DNA from: Acridotheres tristis
Taxonomy: Eukaryota; Chordata; Aves; Passeriformes; Sturnidae
Assembly (NCBI GenBank): GCA_037013685.1
Contig: CM072886.1
Span: forward strand, 64,432,433-64,496,432
Length of the DNA: 64,000 nucleotides
Direction: 5' to 3'
Every line of letters starts with the position of its first letter. Within the stretch, counting starts at the first letter, position 1. Positions 50,591-64,000 of the stretch are shown here, one piece after another. A program made the translations under genes and the position numbers. The notes beneath the pieces were generated by a model that was not told where the DNA came from, did no database searches, and was given only the letters and a program-made list of their open reading frames with translations.

Positions 50591-53500
50591 TCCATGTCTG
50601 CAGCTGGAGATTCAGCACTCATTTCTCTCTGACTTGCAGAACTCAGTTCATGCCTGATGGAGAGGTGGAAGAAGAGCAAAGTTCAAACAAATCCTGAGGG
50701 AGAACCTGAAAAGTGGGGTTAACCTCTATTCTGTTGCTGTCATCAAAAAGGGACCTGTAAATATATAGGTTACTATTATGTTTAATTAACTCTTGAAGGC
50801 TCCAGGCACTGTGGCCCAAATCCAGCTTCCACCTCTGCAGGCTTTGAAGTGCTGGAGGAAGCGTGTCTATGGTAGCGTAATCAATTTCTTCTCACAAGGT
50901 GAGAGGACTTTAATGAAGGAAAGAATGATCGATGGATGCTTGCCAGCATGCTTGGCTTTGCTTCACAAATGTTCTCATTGCTGGCATTAAACCAAGCCAG
51001 AGGATCCACTTATCCACCCACATGTTACTTATTCGTGGTGGGAGGTAGAAGAACACGGCAGAATGAGCAAGAGAAATCACATTCCCTTAGATCTCTATCC
51101 CACCAAGTAACCCATTCCATTTCCTAGTGTCCAGGTCTTACCAAAATGTCACCTTTTTTTGCAGCAGTTTATTTTAACTCCCAACCTACTTGCATTGTGG
51201 TCCTTGTACAGCCCTGCAAGTAGTTGCAGGATTCTGCCCAAAGAGCAGAGCTATTATCAGGGCTGGTGGGATCAGATGCACGGGTTAGTCTAAAACAGCT
51301 CAGCAACCACCCGCTGAAATTCCTGCTTGTTCAGCTGGGCTGTGTGCTCAGATAGCCTCGATCAGCTGCTGATTGCTACTTCAGCTCTACTCCCTGCTCA
51401 TGTGTGGAGGACTTCCTATTAGACAGTTTTATATTCTTGGCATGAGAGACAAATGCTGGAGCAAATCTCTTCCAACCGATCATACTACACTTAACAACTT
51501 CCGCTCCTTGATTACTGAGGAAATTATTAGAAGAAGAAAGTGTGTAGATCTTTCATCATGCCCGCCTTAACTTAAGGGAGGTCAGGAATGGTAAGGGGAG
51601 GAGAGATTTGAGCAATCATTTAACTTTCTTAAAAGCCCTTATTCCTCTGTTTTCTCCGTTTCGCATCTTGTCTGCTATCTAATTGCTTCCATATCAAGTT
51701 CTTTAACTCAGCATGCCACCTCCTCTGCAGGCTTTTAAAATTTCATACAGGTCTGTGTCTGAAAGTGCAGTTGTGAGACCCTCTTTTCTCACAAGCACGA
51801 TGTGCTTGTAACAGATGTGCTACAGCTGAAACTTTCATCCACACTTGATGTATTCCACTCCTGTCCCCATGATGCCAATGAAACTGCATGGCATATTCAG
51901 GTCCACTGCAAACACAAGTTTTTCTGAAGCTGGTCCCTAATGTGCTTCCTTGTGATCCTCAGTAAAATATTTGAAACTAGACTAACTGGAAAGGGTTTAG
52001 GCAATTTCAAGTGCTTATTATTGTGACTTGGGCATTTGTATGGTAGGAGGTAAGAGTCAGGTTAAAAAATATTATTTGATTCAGAATGAAGGAAGCCCTC
52101 AAGAAAAGCAATGGAAGTGTCTTACTCATACCTGCAATACAGCATGGTGTTTCTGTTCTTCTGAGCAGATTTCTGAAGCAGAAAAATAGAAGTTCCTATT
52201 GCTATATTTTAATTCATATAGAAGAATGATTTAGCTGGGAAGGTGTATGGATAGTAGGAGTTTTGTTACCATGGAAATTACAATGATTTTTAAACTGCTT
52301 GTAATGGGAAGAAAATCTCTTCGATGAGGACTCAGTCTCTTATGTGGTGCTGAACATAGACACCTTAATGGTGAAAGAAGCAGTTAAAATCAGTGCTGTC
52401 AGATAACAGCATTTATTGGGCCAAATAAATAGGACTAAGACCTATATTTTAAAATATATTTTTCTTCAACTTCCAGTGTCTTTGACTTCAACTTTAAGTA
52501 GGCAAATGCTCAGTTTCCTGAAAACTATAGGAGAAGTTTTGTGCTCAGTATTCAATTTGGGCAACACCAGAAGATCAAATATTTATAGGTTGAAATAATC
52601 TTTATACATGCAAATCAAGTAGTTTGATAGCTAAATGACAACAACAGTGTTTGTAACTGATGACACCTACATTCCTTTAGGCTAAGACTGACAAGTCAAG
52701 CCTTTGGGCTACATTTTTCAAAAGCTTAGAGATTTGTATGTATATTTCCCAGTAAGAAAAAAATAAACTGGGCACTCAGGTCCTATAGTCAGTTTCAAAG
52801 ACAACTTCCCAAAATCACTCAACCTCTTCTTTTCTCTTCCAATACAGAGGATGCTTGCATGCCTTTTGAAAACAACTCCTCTGAGAAAGTGACCATTTAA
52901 ACTAAACTGTGCTTAGATGAATGAACCAGACTGGGCAGCAAAAGAGGTAAAAGTTGCTCTCTGATCTTAAAGTGAGGAAAAAGACTGATCCCGAGGAAAA
53001 AGCAATGACAGGATCAGCTGATGGAGCTCTTTCCAACTCCCACATACAAGCTAAGTATGATGATCTGCCTCACGGCCCTAGAGGACTTCCAGTAGTTTCA
53101 GGGAGAATGAATCTTCTGTTTCTTTTCTCCACAGCAAAGTTTTCCAACAGCATAGATAATGCTCAATAAATGAGGGGTTTTTTTTCCTGTCTACTGGCTA
53201 TTGCAATATTCCATTTTATTTCGTATTTTCTGTACCATGTAATTTGGGCCTTGTACACAGTGTTAATACATGCAATAATTATAATTCTCCTTGACTGCAT
53301 CATATTTAAAGGTGTAAGCTTCTCAATTCATCTCCTTGAGGCAGATTACCCAGGAGACAACCCGCACATTACAGATGGAGCTACTCTGATCCCATTAACT
53401 GAACAGTGAGGAGAGCATTTGAATCACACACTCCAGAGCCTAGTGAAACCCTGATCTCATTAAAAGCAAAGCTGGCAAGGCTGTACCATTGGGGTGCCAC

Positions 53501-55732
53501 TTTGGGTGTGCCTTTGAACTTAAGACTGAATCCAAGGGGCAAGTGTTGAGTGGAAATGGGACTGAGACATTGGGATGAGGTCCCTTACACCACATCCACC
53601 TGTGCCTGTGAACTTCTGATCCTTTCTACCAGACACCTCTCAGCAATTTCTGAAGGTGCCAGGGGGCTCAAACCACCAAAGTGAGGCACAGAAGGAAAAT
53701 AAAAGAGCAGACAACTCAAAACCAAGTGGATTAATTAAATAATCTATATATTTACCAGTGATAATTCTACAGTAAAAAGCCTCCAGGGTTAGGCATTTTA
53801 TAGGGATTTCAATTCCTTAATTTGGAAGGTTTGAAGCCCTGAGGATTGTTACTCTTTTTGGTTTTTTAAGTGATTTTGTGGAATTGTCATGGTGCAGGCT
53901 TTGTCTTTTGGGCTGTTTGCTGTCAATACAAACATCTTTCAAGGACAAACTGTACGACACTCCCACTGTCATATTACAACATGTATTTAATTGATTTTTT
54001 TTTAGTGCTTAATGGTCTATAGGTGCACATACTGATCTGAAAAATTAGGAAATCTGGACTACACTTGCTGCCTCAGCAAAAAAATTCTCTTTTCTATAAC
54101 CAGGATAAAATATTTATTTACCAAATTTTGCATTTTGTTGTCTGATCTACTGCTATGGTGAAAATTATTGTGTGTAAGAATTAAGTACAGATTATTATTA
54201 TGGTCATGTGGTAATTCTGGGTGTGGTAAATACATTGCATCTATACATCGAGTAATGCTACTGAAGATGAACAAAAAATCAAAAAACATATAGACCTCAC
54301 TTACCCTTACTCTTCCTCCTTCTTTGTCCCAATCTAACAATTTTACACCATTATCGTTGGGAAACACAAACTCAAATACATTTTTCTTTTCCTCCTTGCT
54401 TTCTTTTCCCATTCACACCTCTCCTCCCACTCCTTTCAACTGTGCTTGTCAGAAATGAGAATCTAATATCCTGTTTGACTGGTAGGCTTTTCCAAAGTAT
54501 GGCTCTGGAATTGTAACACAATGACAGTGGATACAGAGGCATAAAACTATTCTTTTTTCTGCAAGGAACCTGCAAAGGTTTAAAATGAAAATGTCAGTGA
54601 ATCAGCTCTTTAAGTAGAAATGTAAGCTGTATTCAAACTCCAGCTGGTCATTTCTGTATGGAAAAAGAATGGCAGCAAGATTAAAAGCAGTGGCATTGTA
54701 AGTGTACCTTGAGCCTCAAGAAGATAATTTTTCCTTGTGATGATACCCCTGTTAGTGTCCCTGTTAGTTTGAGTCTTCCAGTACAATGGAAGGAAATCAC
54801 AAATCCTATAAAAACTCCAAACCAAAACAAAAACCAACCAGTTTTTTATTTCTATTTTTCTTTTTGGATAAAAATGCAGAAATCTTTCCACACCAAGAGG
54901 GAACAGGGACCGAGCATTATGTTTTGCTTTTAGGCACTTTAGAGGTGGAACAAAGCAAAGGCAAACTAAATACCTAAACTAAATGAGAGTTAAACTTACC
55001 TTCGGGAAAAAGGGAATCAGAAGCTAGAAACAATATTTGCTTTTAAGCAGTGATGTGCTATAGATAAGACTGTTTTGTCCCAGCCTCCAGTAAGTACTCT
55101 GTCCTTGAATGCTCCCACAGGAGGGGAGGAGGAGAAATCAGCCAAATGAGAAACATCTCCTGCCATTTAAGTCATAAAAATTTTGCATAGCCAAGGTGAG
55201 GTGAAAGCACTGCTTAGAAAGCTGGCAATATCACATTGCTGTGAAGGGGATTTATCCGTACTTAGTTATGTATTCTTGTAAGAATAGGTCAGACGAGCTC
55301 TGGGTGGGTGGGAAAATGGTTCCTTTCTGGAGTGAGGTGCTGATGTTGCTCAGAGGAGCAGGAGACCCGTGTGACAGATGGGAGTAGCTGCCTCAGAGGT
55401 GATGGGAAGGCTTTCCCAAAACATCAGGCAGGTTTAGATGCTGGACAGTGAGTCACAGCAAGACAAACATAGAAACTGCAAAGACACAGTGGGCAAGACT
55501 GGAGTTGGATTTAAGCTTTTTCCTTTCTTTTTCGTGAGGTAGTTTAGTGGTGGGATTTTTTTGTTTAGTTGGTTTGGGTTTGGTGTGAATATGCTATTAT
55601 TTATTTATTTAATCTGTTAACTATTTGGCATACGTGTTTTTAACAGCACCTAGTCTTTATTCAAGTGAAGTTATATGACTTTTTTTTCCTATCTTCTCCA
55701 TGAATCTCCTTCAAAAATGGGCAGAGCAACCT
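50591..55732. other. Non-coding unique DNA
   Basis: No gene recognised. Holds a 16-bp AT-only perfect palindrome at 52443-52458, a weak MIR-like fragment at 52800-52842, and T or A runs. Open frames stay under about 120 codons. Confidence 0.5.
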
Positions 55733-55753
55733 CAGCTGCAGCTTCAGCTGCAG
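55733..55753. repeat. Paired CAGCTGCAG with internal inverted repeat
   Basis: CAGCTGCAG occurs at 55733-55741 and 55745-55753. The same bases form an exact inverted repeat, CTGCAGCT (55736-55743) and AGCTGCAG (55746-55753). Each copy contains a CAGCTG E-box, the type bound by MyoD or Ascl-class bHLH factors. Confidence 0.75.
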
Positions 55754-58700
55754 TTGTGTTTCTCTCACAGTTACACTTTTCTGGAAATAGGTAGGTACTT
55801 TTCCCTTAAAAATATACTCTCTTTTGGCAGGTATTACTGTATTATTTTGACAGTGCTATTGTAAAATGAGTGTTAGAGCTAGCAGACCCTATGAAACATG
55901 TCGGTATACTGTAAAAATATATGTAAATATATCTTAATAAATCCAATTAATTGCAGAGGCAAAAATTATTCTTATGGAGAAGTATTGTAGAAAAGGAAGG
56001 GATAAATCATTGCTCACAGCAATGTTTTAGTCTCTATCCAGAGAGTCAATGTGTGTGGGAGAGATCTGAGGCAAGGAAAGCGTCTCAAATTTCCCTCTAC
56101 TCTGGTTGCAAAATTTTAGAGAGATGCTTCCCAGATCCGCCCTTACCATGTCAGGAGTCCTGGGGTGGCCGTACCTGCATAATCGTAATTTTATTCTTTT
56201 TTCTAAGAGAATTAGCACAGAGCTGGAAGAGAACAGCTTATTACATTGCTCCTCCCTATATCCCAGGCAGCACATCAGTTTAGAGTCTGCCCTAGAGTCT
56301 GTCCTGAGGTCTTCAGAGCTTCTGTGGAACTGACACCTTTCTGTGCATGGTAGGGTTGAGTTTTGTGGCAAGAGGCTGCTTCCCTTTATGCAGCAGAATG
56401 GACAATGCAGGCCAATAAAAACACACATCCATTGTACAGCATGAAAGAGGCTTCTCTGCAAAGACTGCTGTTTGTCTTCCCTTATGTCTTCTCCACTGCC
56501 AAACACAGAGTTCTTCTGCTCCTTCTGTCTCATCACCAGCTCCTACTCAGTGTGCCTCCTTAGCACGCTCTGTGATGGTGACACACACTCCATTGAACCC
56601 TGCTGGAGTCTGAAATTCCCAGCATGAGACAAATAAACAGCCTTTTTTATTTTTTTTAATTTTTTTTTTATTTTTTTGTCTAACTTCCCAGACTGACATG
56701 CTGTAAAATAAAATAAACAAGGATTTTGAAACCTACGTTGATCAACACTGGTGTGGTATGTAGAAAATATGTTGTGAAACAAATGCTTTGAATTAGGACA
56801 AATGCAAAGGGCTTAGGGCTGATTAATAGCTACTGCAGTCAAAGACTTCTGAGATTTTTTTCAGTGCTGTGGGCCAGGATAGAATTTCAAACATATTAAT
56901 TAGCAATAGAGTGCATGTTTATTGGTGAACCACTAAGCAAAGCAAAGTAAATGCTAGAACAAGCCAAGAAATACTTTTGGGTACTCTGTCACAAAAAATC
57001 AAAGCAAGAGTACCACTGTCAGCCTCTGCATTAACTGGTCTGTAGGAGTGGGTGACTTTGAAGAGAGGGAGGAATGAAAGACTGATAGACTAAGGATAGA
57101 TTTCACTCACTAGTCATGCACCAATATTTGATTGATGGATTGATTCAGTCTGACTGATGAAAAGCTCTATCAGCCTTCTGCTGCATCAAGACACAAACAT
57201 GTCCAAACAGGTAAAAATACTCATCTGAATAAACTAGTTGTCCTAGTGGTGTATGAATAGGATCTGTACAACAGCTGGAATAATCCCTCACTGTAAAAAT
57301 AATATTTTCCTCTTTGATGTGGTGAATTTTTGTATACAGATTGAAGAAATGTGGATTTTTTTTTTTTTAATCAAACTATCTGCTAGGAATGGGTTGATTA
57401 GACACCCTTTTTACCTCTTCCTTGGACTGGGATTTCACATGATGAAGACAGAGGTAAAAACAGAAAGTTGTCGAGCCTCAATTATCCCTTCACCCAAAGC
57501 GAGTCAGAGGTGAGGAGCTGACTGCCAAACAGAAAAACCACCTGCTCTCATGAGCTGGTAACTGAGTAACTGATTATCTGACAAAGAAATCTGGTGATTA
57601 CAAAGGAAAAGGTCTCAAGGTCTTTGGTCATCTCATTTATTGGGAAGCAGAAGTGCTCTGCTACCTCAGTGGCTGCAGGAATAAGAAGGGATGCCAGGTG
57701 CTTAAGGGAAATCAATGCAAGTCTATATGCAAGGAGAAAGGCAAGATCCTGAAAACCTAAAAGGACTCAGATGAAGGTTCAATGGGGGGAAAACTTGGCT
57801 AAGTGAAGGCATATACTTATTTATATCACTACTTCCTTTAGCTCCATTTAGTTTTTCTCCTAAAGCATGGGCTAATGGCATAAAAGCCCTTGGAGAAGCT
57901 GTTATGTTACATGTTTCACAGCATCTGTGAAGAGGTGAACTGTGATCCAGGGCCTTTACAAAGCTGGTGAAAAATGATAAGCTCAAGCAACTGTGTTACA
58001 GTGAGGGAGCAGCACAGATCCTGATTCCTTGCTTTAGCAGCTGAAGCCAAAGTGCCCAGGTTGAAAGAATACTGACACACACACCAGTTAAGAGAAGCAG
58101 GAAACCTTTGTCCACTATGGTTGGACCCACCACTGCAGACTTGAAAGGGTCTGCCAAGAGACAATTCTTAGGCCCTTGGTCTCCATAATATTGACACCAC
58201 TAAGAAGTTTCTCCATCCGATTTCTCTCCAGTCTGGAGCAGAAGCAGATATTTAGATATCCTCTGAAATTTGCTGAGCACCCATTCAGGGCAGGAGATCC
58301 ACACCAGGCAAGGAAATTTTGCCTGTGAAACTACTCTGCAAGGCAGTCAGGCTGGGAAATACTTTCAGTTCTGACCACATGGTGATGCTTGATCTGGGAA
58401 GATGTCTAATTGTTCAGTTGTAAAAAAAATGTATCTTTGGCCTCCCCTGGTTAAAAAAGAGTTCAGCAACAAAGATACTGCCAGTTTCAAAACAAGCATA
58501 GTGAGAGAGGCAGAAGTTAGTACAGATACATCCAGAAATGGCATTGTTAAGCCTCCATCTCCTGGAGTCATGCGATTATGAAAAACACTCATGGTTTCAT
58601 GGTTTGTTCTTTTAACACCTTGTCTTATCATGGTTGAAAAGTCAAGTTGGAAATGGCTGTGGAGCACAAGACAGGCAAAGGCAATTGCAGAGCTCGTTGG

Positions 58701-60967
58701 CTGCTTGGTTTTCAATTGCCTGATTTGGGTAGAGGGTTGGGAGTTCAGGAAAGCCTCTCCAGCAGAAGTGAGAGCTTCCTCCAGGTAGTTCTGTGGCAAG
58801 CACTAACAGCAGCTCTCATGAGGTCTATATCTGACCCCTTGTTGCTGTGATATTATTTACTTCACACCAGTACTGTGTGAATGATAACACTGTTTGGAGG
58901 TGTTTCAAGGCCAGCAGAGCCCTGTGGCACAGGACTGTATTGTACCATATGAAACTTTTAAGTCCTAAGTAACCACTGCCTGAGAATCCACCTCTTCCCT
59001 TCTGGTCACTTCTGGAAACCAAAAGTCAAAATTTGCTTTAAACCACAACTTGCTCCTGCAAAATCTCAGCCATGCAGCACACAAGTCCATCCCTACCAGA
59101 ACAATACTCCCCCACAGGTCAGACCTGGTTCTAAGTCCCAAGTGCCACAGATGCCTTTTGCATCTGTTAACACCACACCTGTCAGGAAAGTGGACAATTA
59201 CCTGCCATTACTGCAGCTTAAAATATTATGTTGGGACTCCATAAAGATGTCAGACTGGTAATGAAATGTATGGTACTCAAGGAACTTGCATCTTTATCAT
59301 AATAACGCTAAAGGTTTCTCATATTCTCTGTTTTAACTGGTGGCTGATGGCTGCTGCTTTCCTAAAGCTTTCCTTTATAAACAAATAACATGCTGAATTT
59401 TCTGTTGTGAAAACTGATTTTACTAATCATAATATTTTCTTCCATGAACCTTTGGGCTGTTGCTGCAATTATTAACCAGGTTGATTTTTCCAGTAACAAT
59501 TTGTACCAAGGTATTAGAGTCCTAATCAGTTTCCAGAAATACATACAGACTTATCCTCCACTGTTTTTGAAGTGTGATGGGAAATAGAGTATTTTGATTT
59601 CTAAGCTATAAAAGCATTTTTAAAAGTTCAAATATACTTAATCCATAAAACTAATTTATGCCTCTGCAAGTAGGAGAAACAAAGGTTACCAATTAATGGC
59701 CTGAGTTATTTAAAAATTACTGAGGTAGGCACTTTTCCTCCCGATTTTTGATGACTTTTCACATGCAAATGTTGGCCTACATTGTACTTGCGCTTACTAA
59801 AGGTAGACTTATGCAGATATGGAAATCCTTGCACAGTACTGAAAAGATAGATTTAATGTGCACTCTGACTAAACCATAACGTTGTGGTGGCACAAAGTAC
59901 ATCTGTTATGCTTGTGCACTACTTTAATCACATGAACAGCTGAGAAAAAGTCTGGGAAAAAGATTCTGGGCCAAATTAAAAAAAATGCCAAAACTTCTTA
60001 TTGATTTGGGATGAGGAACAGGTTTCCACTGTCTTGCAATGTTTCACGGCTGGCACCATCAGCATAAGATACAGCTACAGTAAGAATTGTTTTATTTAAT
60101 CAGTAGTGTTGCTTCAGTCTCCTGAAGTTTCCTACATATTTCTTTTTACTTCTTTAAACAGTCACTTTACCCCTGCGATACCCATTAAATATATTGCTCT
60201 TTATGGGATCAAATTTAGTAAAACACCTACATGCATATTTAGTATCAAAGACCTCTGAAGCCTATTTACTGAATATCAGTGTGCTGAATGTTCAGCAGTT
60301 TTTAATTAGACACATATCTGAAATTTTGTTGGAACATGTCCTTACCTATCATAGCAGCAATAAGACACAGCAATGTGTTTGATTATGTTTTCTTGATGGT
60401 TACTGAAACTAGTTTAAATAGTGTGATTCTACTGAGATGTTACAAATGTATAATCTCGGGGAGCACATTAGATAAAATCTGCAAGGAAGAGAGTGGTGGG
60501 AAGTCTGGGTCCCCCATGCCCTTCCACAGGATGTTTTATTTATAGAAGCAGGACAGCTAGACTGAAGATTAGTTAACACCAAGGCACATTATGAAAAGGG
60601 AAAATAAATGTCTTCTTAGAGGTTTTCATAGACACATTCAAGAAGAATCTCTGTGGATCCAGAGAGTGGATTAAGCCCTCTCTGATCATAGTATTTTATG
60701 AGATATATTGAAGATTTTAGCCTTGATCTGGTAATACAAGCTTGGTTTTATTTATGCAAATACTATTGATTTATTAGGCACCCTTAACTCTACATCACAT
60801 ACCAGGAAAGGGGAGGGAATGAGTGAAAAGCTACTGCTTATTCACAGCTTTAAAGGAAGTCTTTAAGGCATTTTGTTCTGGGAGGTGAAATTATCTATTC
60901 CCCCAAAGATTCAATGCAGAGTTGCTGAGCTTTTTTAATTGGTCAAAATTACACTTAAGCTCTGAGG
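55754..60967. other. Non-coding unique DNA with T-rich tracts
   Basis: T-rich low-complexity runs lie at 56643-56677 and 57357-57368. Overlapping opposite-strand frames at 55951-56536 reach 169 codons on the minus strand but show no domain resemblance. No repeat family recognised. Confidence 0.5.
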
Positions 60968-61081
60968 TTTTTCTCTCCTTCTCTCTCTCCTCTTTATCTA
61001 TTTTTCTCCTCTTTCCTCTTTCTCTCTCTTTACTGCCTTCTTTCCTGCTTTTCCTTATTTCTTTCTTTCTTTCTTTTCCTC
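60968..61081 (-). repeat. Homopyrimidine tract, 114 bp
   Basis: The plus strand is almost entirely C and T, built from CTCTCT, CTTTCC and TTTC units, with only a few A or G interruptions; a (TTTC)n run lies near 61058-61075. Such polypurine/polypyrimidine DNA can form triplex structure and is length-variable. The translated frame rich in S, L and F is an artefact of this composition. Confidence 0.9.
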
Positions 61082-61932
61082 ATAGATTTGTATTTTTTTC
61101 CTTCTACATCCTAATAAGAGTCTCAAAATATTCCTGATGGACTGAGGCTTCACAAGGAGAATAATAGGCATAATAACTATCATACAGCTAGAGCATGCTG
61201 GGTATATCTGTCTCCCTATAGATGCTGTTCCATTTTTATTCAAGTGGAAATTGCAAGAGTTGTGTAGATGGGTCCTCTGAAGATCTCTGAATCAAACCAG
61301 TTTTAATTAATCTTATCAATCATTTCAGAATAATCAAATTAATGAAAAAATGTGGTTGACTCTTTGATTCCAGCAGCAGCTACATTTTATCATATGAAAA
61401 AATGGCTTTTCCCTTTGTATTCTAAATGATTGAAATTTGAAAAATAGATTTGTTAACTTCATAAAGGGCAGTAAATGTTATTACAAAAGTGGTTGGTTAA
61501 CTTGTCACTGTTCTGTTCTGAGGTTTGGAGTAACACTCACAATGGGATTATTGATATAAATAGCATCTTTTTAGGAGGAGGAAAGCAACATGTTCCTTTA
61601 CAGTAGTTCATTTATTAAAACCTCAAGTAATCTTCACTCTTTCAAAAGATGGGAGCTCCTTGAAAATAAAGGGTATATTAATGAGGGGCATATAACTCAC
61701 CAAGCTTAGAGATATTCTATCACTCTTTAGGACCATAATATGGATTTTGATAGTGTCAGGTGTATGATGAAGAGCCGTGGTCGCTGCGTGGCACTCTGCA
61801 AAAGCAACGGGAGTACCTAGCCCATCTGCTAACTGCAGTTTAATAGCTTGACTTCTGGCACATTGCTGGCAGAAAAAGCGACAAACACTGCTTTATACAC
61901 TGAGCAATGTGCAGTCTACACTAGTTCCATTT
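61082..61932. other. Non-coding unique DNA
   Basis: AT-rich; nothing recognised except a brief GGGAGCTCCTTGA near 61648-61661 that faintly recalls an L2 3' tail. Confidence 0.5.
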
Positions 61933-62025
61933 TATTTAGACAGTAAATTCCTCGGGGCAAGGTATCTTTCTGTGCTGCATTTGACAAACACTTTGCACAG
62001 TGAGGCTCTAGGTTTGGGACTAGGT
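61933..62025 (+). mobile_element. L2/MIR-like retroposon 3'-tail relic
   Basis: TTAGACAGTAAATTCCTCGG, GGCAAGGTATCTTTCTGTGC, and ACTTTGCACAGTGAGGCTCT match the recurrent tail shared by L2-class LINEs and their SINE partners in amniotes (TAGACTGTAAGCTCC, GGGCAGGGACTGTCTT, AGCACCTAGCACAGTG). The match is in order over about 90 bases. It may belong to L2, an L3/CR1-like element or a related SINE; family assignment needs a library search. Confidence 0.55.
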
Positions 62026-62029
62026 GTCT

Positions 62030-62290
62030 TTGCCACTGTGCAGAGATGCTGGGGCCAGCAGCCCGTGAGCTCCTGCTGGGAGCAGAGGCAGCCCAGCTAC
62101 AGCACCAGAGAGCTGTGCTGGCATGGCTGAGAAAGTGACAGGCTCCCGTGTGTCCCTGACAAGGACGGTGCTGTGCCATGCCAGCGCCACCACGCCCCGT
62201 GGGATCCGTGACAGTGGAGCTGTGCCCCCCCGATGTGCCAGCCTGGATCTCCCCGAGCTCAGGCACCTTTGTGCCATGACTTGTATCCCA
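62030..62290. other. GC-rich segment with about nine CpG
   Basis: Immediately after the L2/MIR-like tail, GC and CpG content rise sharply (for example CAGCGCCACCACGCCCCGTGG and CCCCCCCGATG). Frames of 120-145 codons are open on the minus strand, as expected for GC-rich DNA, with no recognised domain. It could be a small CpG-rich regulatory segment or part of an unrecognised older element. Confidence 0.4.
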
Positions 62291-63598
62291 GGACAAAATG
62301 GCACACAAACCATCCCAGGTCTCCTGCCTGTTTGAGACTCTTGGTTCCACCATGTGCCTGGTCCTGTGAAACTTTTATGCATTGAAGTAGCACCAGGGAT
62401 TTCACCAGATCGTATTACCTATATAATCTATTTAAACTCGATTATGGTACTTTCTTGATTGTATGTCTGAGCATTCTATGCTTTATAGGGTGTTGCTCAG
62501 ACTGGTTTTAATGGGATTAAAGAGCTTTTAGAAGTTGTTTCTATAGGAATTTGACCCAATTTTTCTGATGTTATAAGATCTACTCTGGCCATAGGAATTG
62601 ATTGATGTCCTGCAGATCCAAGGTGTGTTGGCTCCCCTCTCTGACCCTGTATTTCAGTGTTGACTTGCATGTTTTCAGTGGCACATTCTGGATTTCATTT
62701 CTCTGCTCACTTTTTTTTCTGTACCTTGCAACTCATCCTTGCTTTGGGAATGTCAGTGCAGTTTGGGGAATGCAGTAGTGGCAGGTGACAATGAAGTGCT
62801 TTTCTTGATTCTAAGTGCTGATGCCCATACAATGACATGGTAGTACTACAGTAACATTCATAGCATTAGTCGAGTTCCCCTCTTTCTATGGACATGTTTT
62901 CCCATCTCTGGTTCTCACCTTTCACATCTTTCTGTGTGTTCCCTTAGAGCTGGGAGGCTGCTACCTGCACTTCTCCCAAATGAGAGAAGGAGAAGGGAGA
63001 TGCAAGACAGCAGCACATGCTCCTCTCTGTACGGGTCTGCAGCTGTGCCAGTTATTGAGCTGCAAACAGGCTGCAGCAAAAGAGCAGGAGAGGGAAGGAC
63101 GCCATGCTAGGCAGGGAACTCCTGTCTCACAAGAGATTTGGGTCGAAGAAGGATCCAGGTACCTCTGGCAACACCTTGTTAATATCCCTTTGAGTGATAA
63201 ATGCAAGAACTCAATACCTAAGTTGAATTATCTTTTCTTTTCTAAAGAATTTTTCTTTCTAAAATCTTTTTAAATATAGCTTAGAAATGGAGTGTCCCAC
63301 AAATATCAAGCAAAAGTAAACTAAATATTTTTACCATTTCAAATCATCCTAATTGAATGAGAAGGCTGTGTATAGAACTGTAATTCTGTCCAGAGGCTGC
63401 TTGTCAAGTCATGTTTTTATTGTAATTACCTGATTTGTTGAGCTTTAATCGTATTTACTTTCGAAGGTCAGCTGTCCTGCTCTAAAATGGTTAGTGAAGG
63501 CTATGGGAACACATAATACTCATGGGGAGAAAAGCAAAGACCACATATGCTCTTTTAATTTTTACTTCACAGGAGAAGAGGAAATTTTTTCCTTCACT
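62291..63598. other. Non-coding unique DNA
   Basis: No gene or recognised repeat. A 97-codon plus-strand frame (62980-63273) has low-complexity C-terminal composition and no resemblance to a known protein. Confidence 0.5.
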
Positions 63599-63760
63599 TC
63601 TTAGCAGTCCATATTTCTTCATCAGTACTATTTATTTTTTGGTACATAGTAACTCCTAGAAGTGCTGCTTGTGTCTGGTCTCCTGTGAATGCTTCGATAT
63701 ATATGTCCATATTGAGCATCAACCATACCTCAGAGACCTTATAATTCGAAGAGTCAAAAC
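63599..63760 (-). other. Weak terminal-exon candidate
   Basis: On the minus strand, a T-rich pyrimidine stretch (TTGTTTTTCTTTTGCTTTG) lies 5' of a frame reading VSEVWLMLNMDIYIEAF and continuing to a stop near 63599. The translation is somewhat protein-like, but the possible acceptor is poor (ATTATAAG) and the family is unknown. Chance or a conserved non-coding element are at least as likely. Confidence 0.15.
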
Positions 63761-64000
63761 AAAGCAAAAGAAAAACAATATCATTCTCTTCACAGAGAAC
63801 AGAAAGGCACAAAATGTTGCATTGCACCCTCCCAACTTCGCTTAACACCATCATCACAGAGTTCTCAGCTCTCTACGTCACGAGTGTGTAGGTGAACAAA
63901 TAATCTTCTGTCTTCCCGTCTGCGTGAGATATGTACAGAAAAATACTTAGTCTCCCTCCCCCCAAATCACTTCTACAAACTGGAAGAAGACCAATAAGTC
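63761..64000. other. Non-coding unique DNA at window edge
   Basis: No gene or repeat recognised. The window ends without a clear boundary. Confidence 0.5.

Overview
The window looks like non-coding nuclear DNA from a sauropsid, most likely a bird. The main evidence is a 5'-truncated CR1 LINE tail at about 6160-6410, in reverse orientation, which begins with the degenerate 8-bp repeat typical of avian CR1 3' ends and continues with the well-known CR1 3' sequence. Older amniote repeats support this: MIR-type SINE relics (9268-9403, 32930-33052, 34700-34848), palindromic MITE-like fragments of the kind common in crocodilians, turtles and birds (16228-16268, 23980-24072), and an L2/MIR-like 3' tail (61933-62025). 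Interspersed repeats are sparse, the DNA is AT-rich and CpG-poor, and open frames are short and scattered on both strands. Nothing looks bacterial, viral or plasmid-like, and I see no operon, CRISPR array, tRNA or rRNA.

I could not identify a complete gene. The window is best read as an intergenic gene desert or the inside of one or more very large introns. One segment looks like a coding exon: 37568-37827 on the minus strand, about 86 codons of protein-like composition, ending at a good splice donor. I do not recognise the family. A second, much weaker exon candidate lies at 63599-63760, minus strand.

The most feature-rich part is about 7.5-8.75 kb. It holds a CpG-bearing block with a near-perfect 32-bp hairpin (7581-7612), a G-quadruplex-type tract (7930-7962), a small CpG-island-like segment (8030-8170), an AT-rich block rich in homeodomain-like cores, and a long purine tract. 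I read this as a likely developmental enhancer or a promoter of an unannotated transcript. Other candidate conserved non-coding blocks are 12770-12925, 25430-25790, 28241-28960 and 47806-47990. These are judged by texture only (intact motif clusters, retained CpG), because no alignment was possible.

Structural oddities include a compound inverted repeat with two competing hairpins (10705-10756), a (ATGTT)17 microsatellite whose first units pair with an upstream inverted arm (13980-14090), a perfect 20-bp palindrome (4132-4151), several other inverted repeats, and a 114-bp almost pure pyrimidine tract (60968-61081).

I found no convincing previously undescribed biological system. The best leads are the hairpin/CpG element at 7.6-8.2 kb, the unidentified exon-like segment at 37.6 kb, and the alternating hairpin at 10.7 kb.
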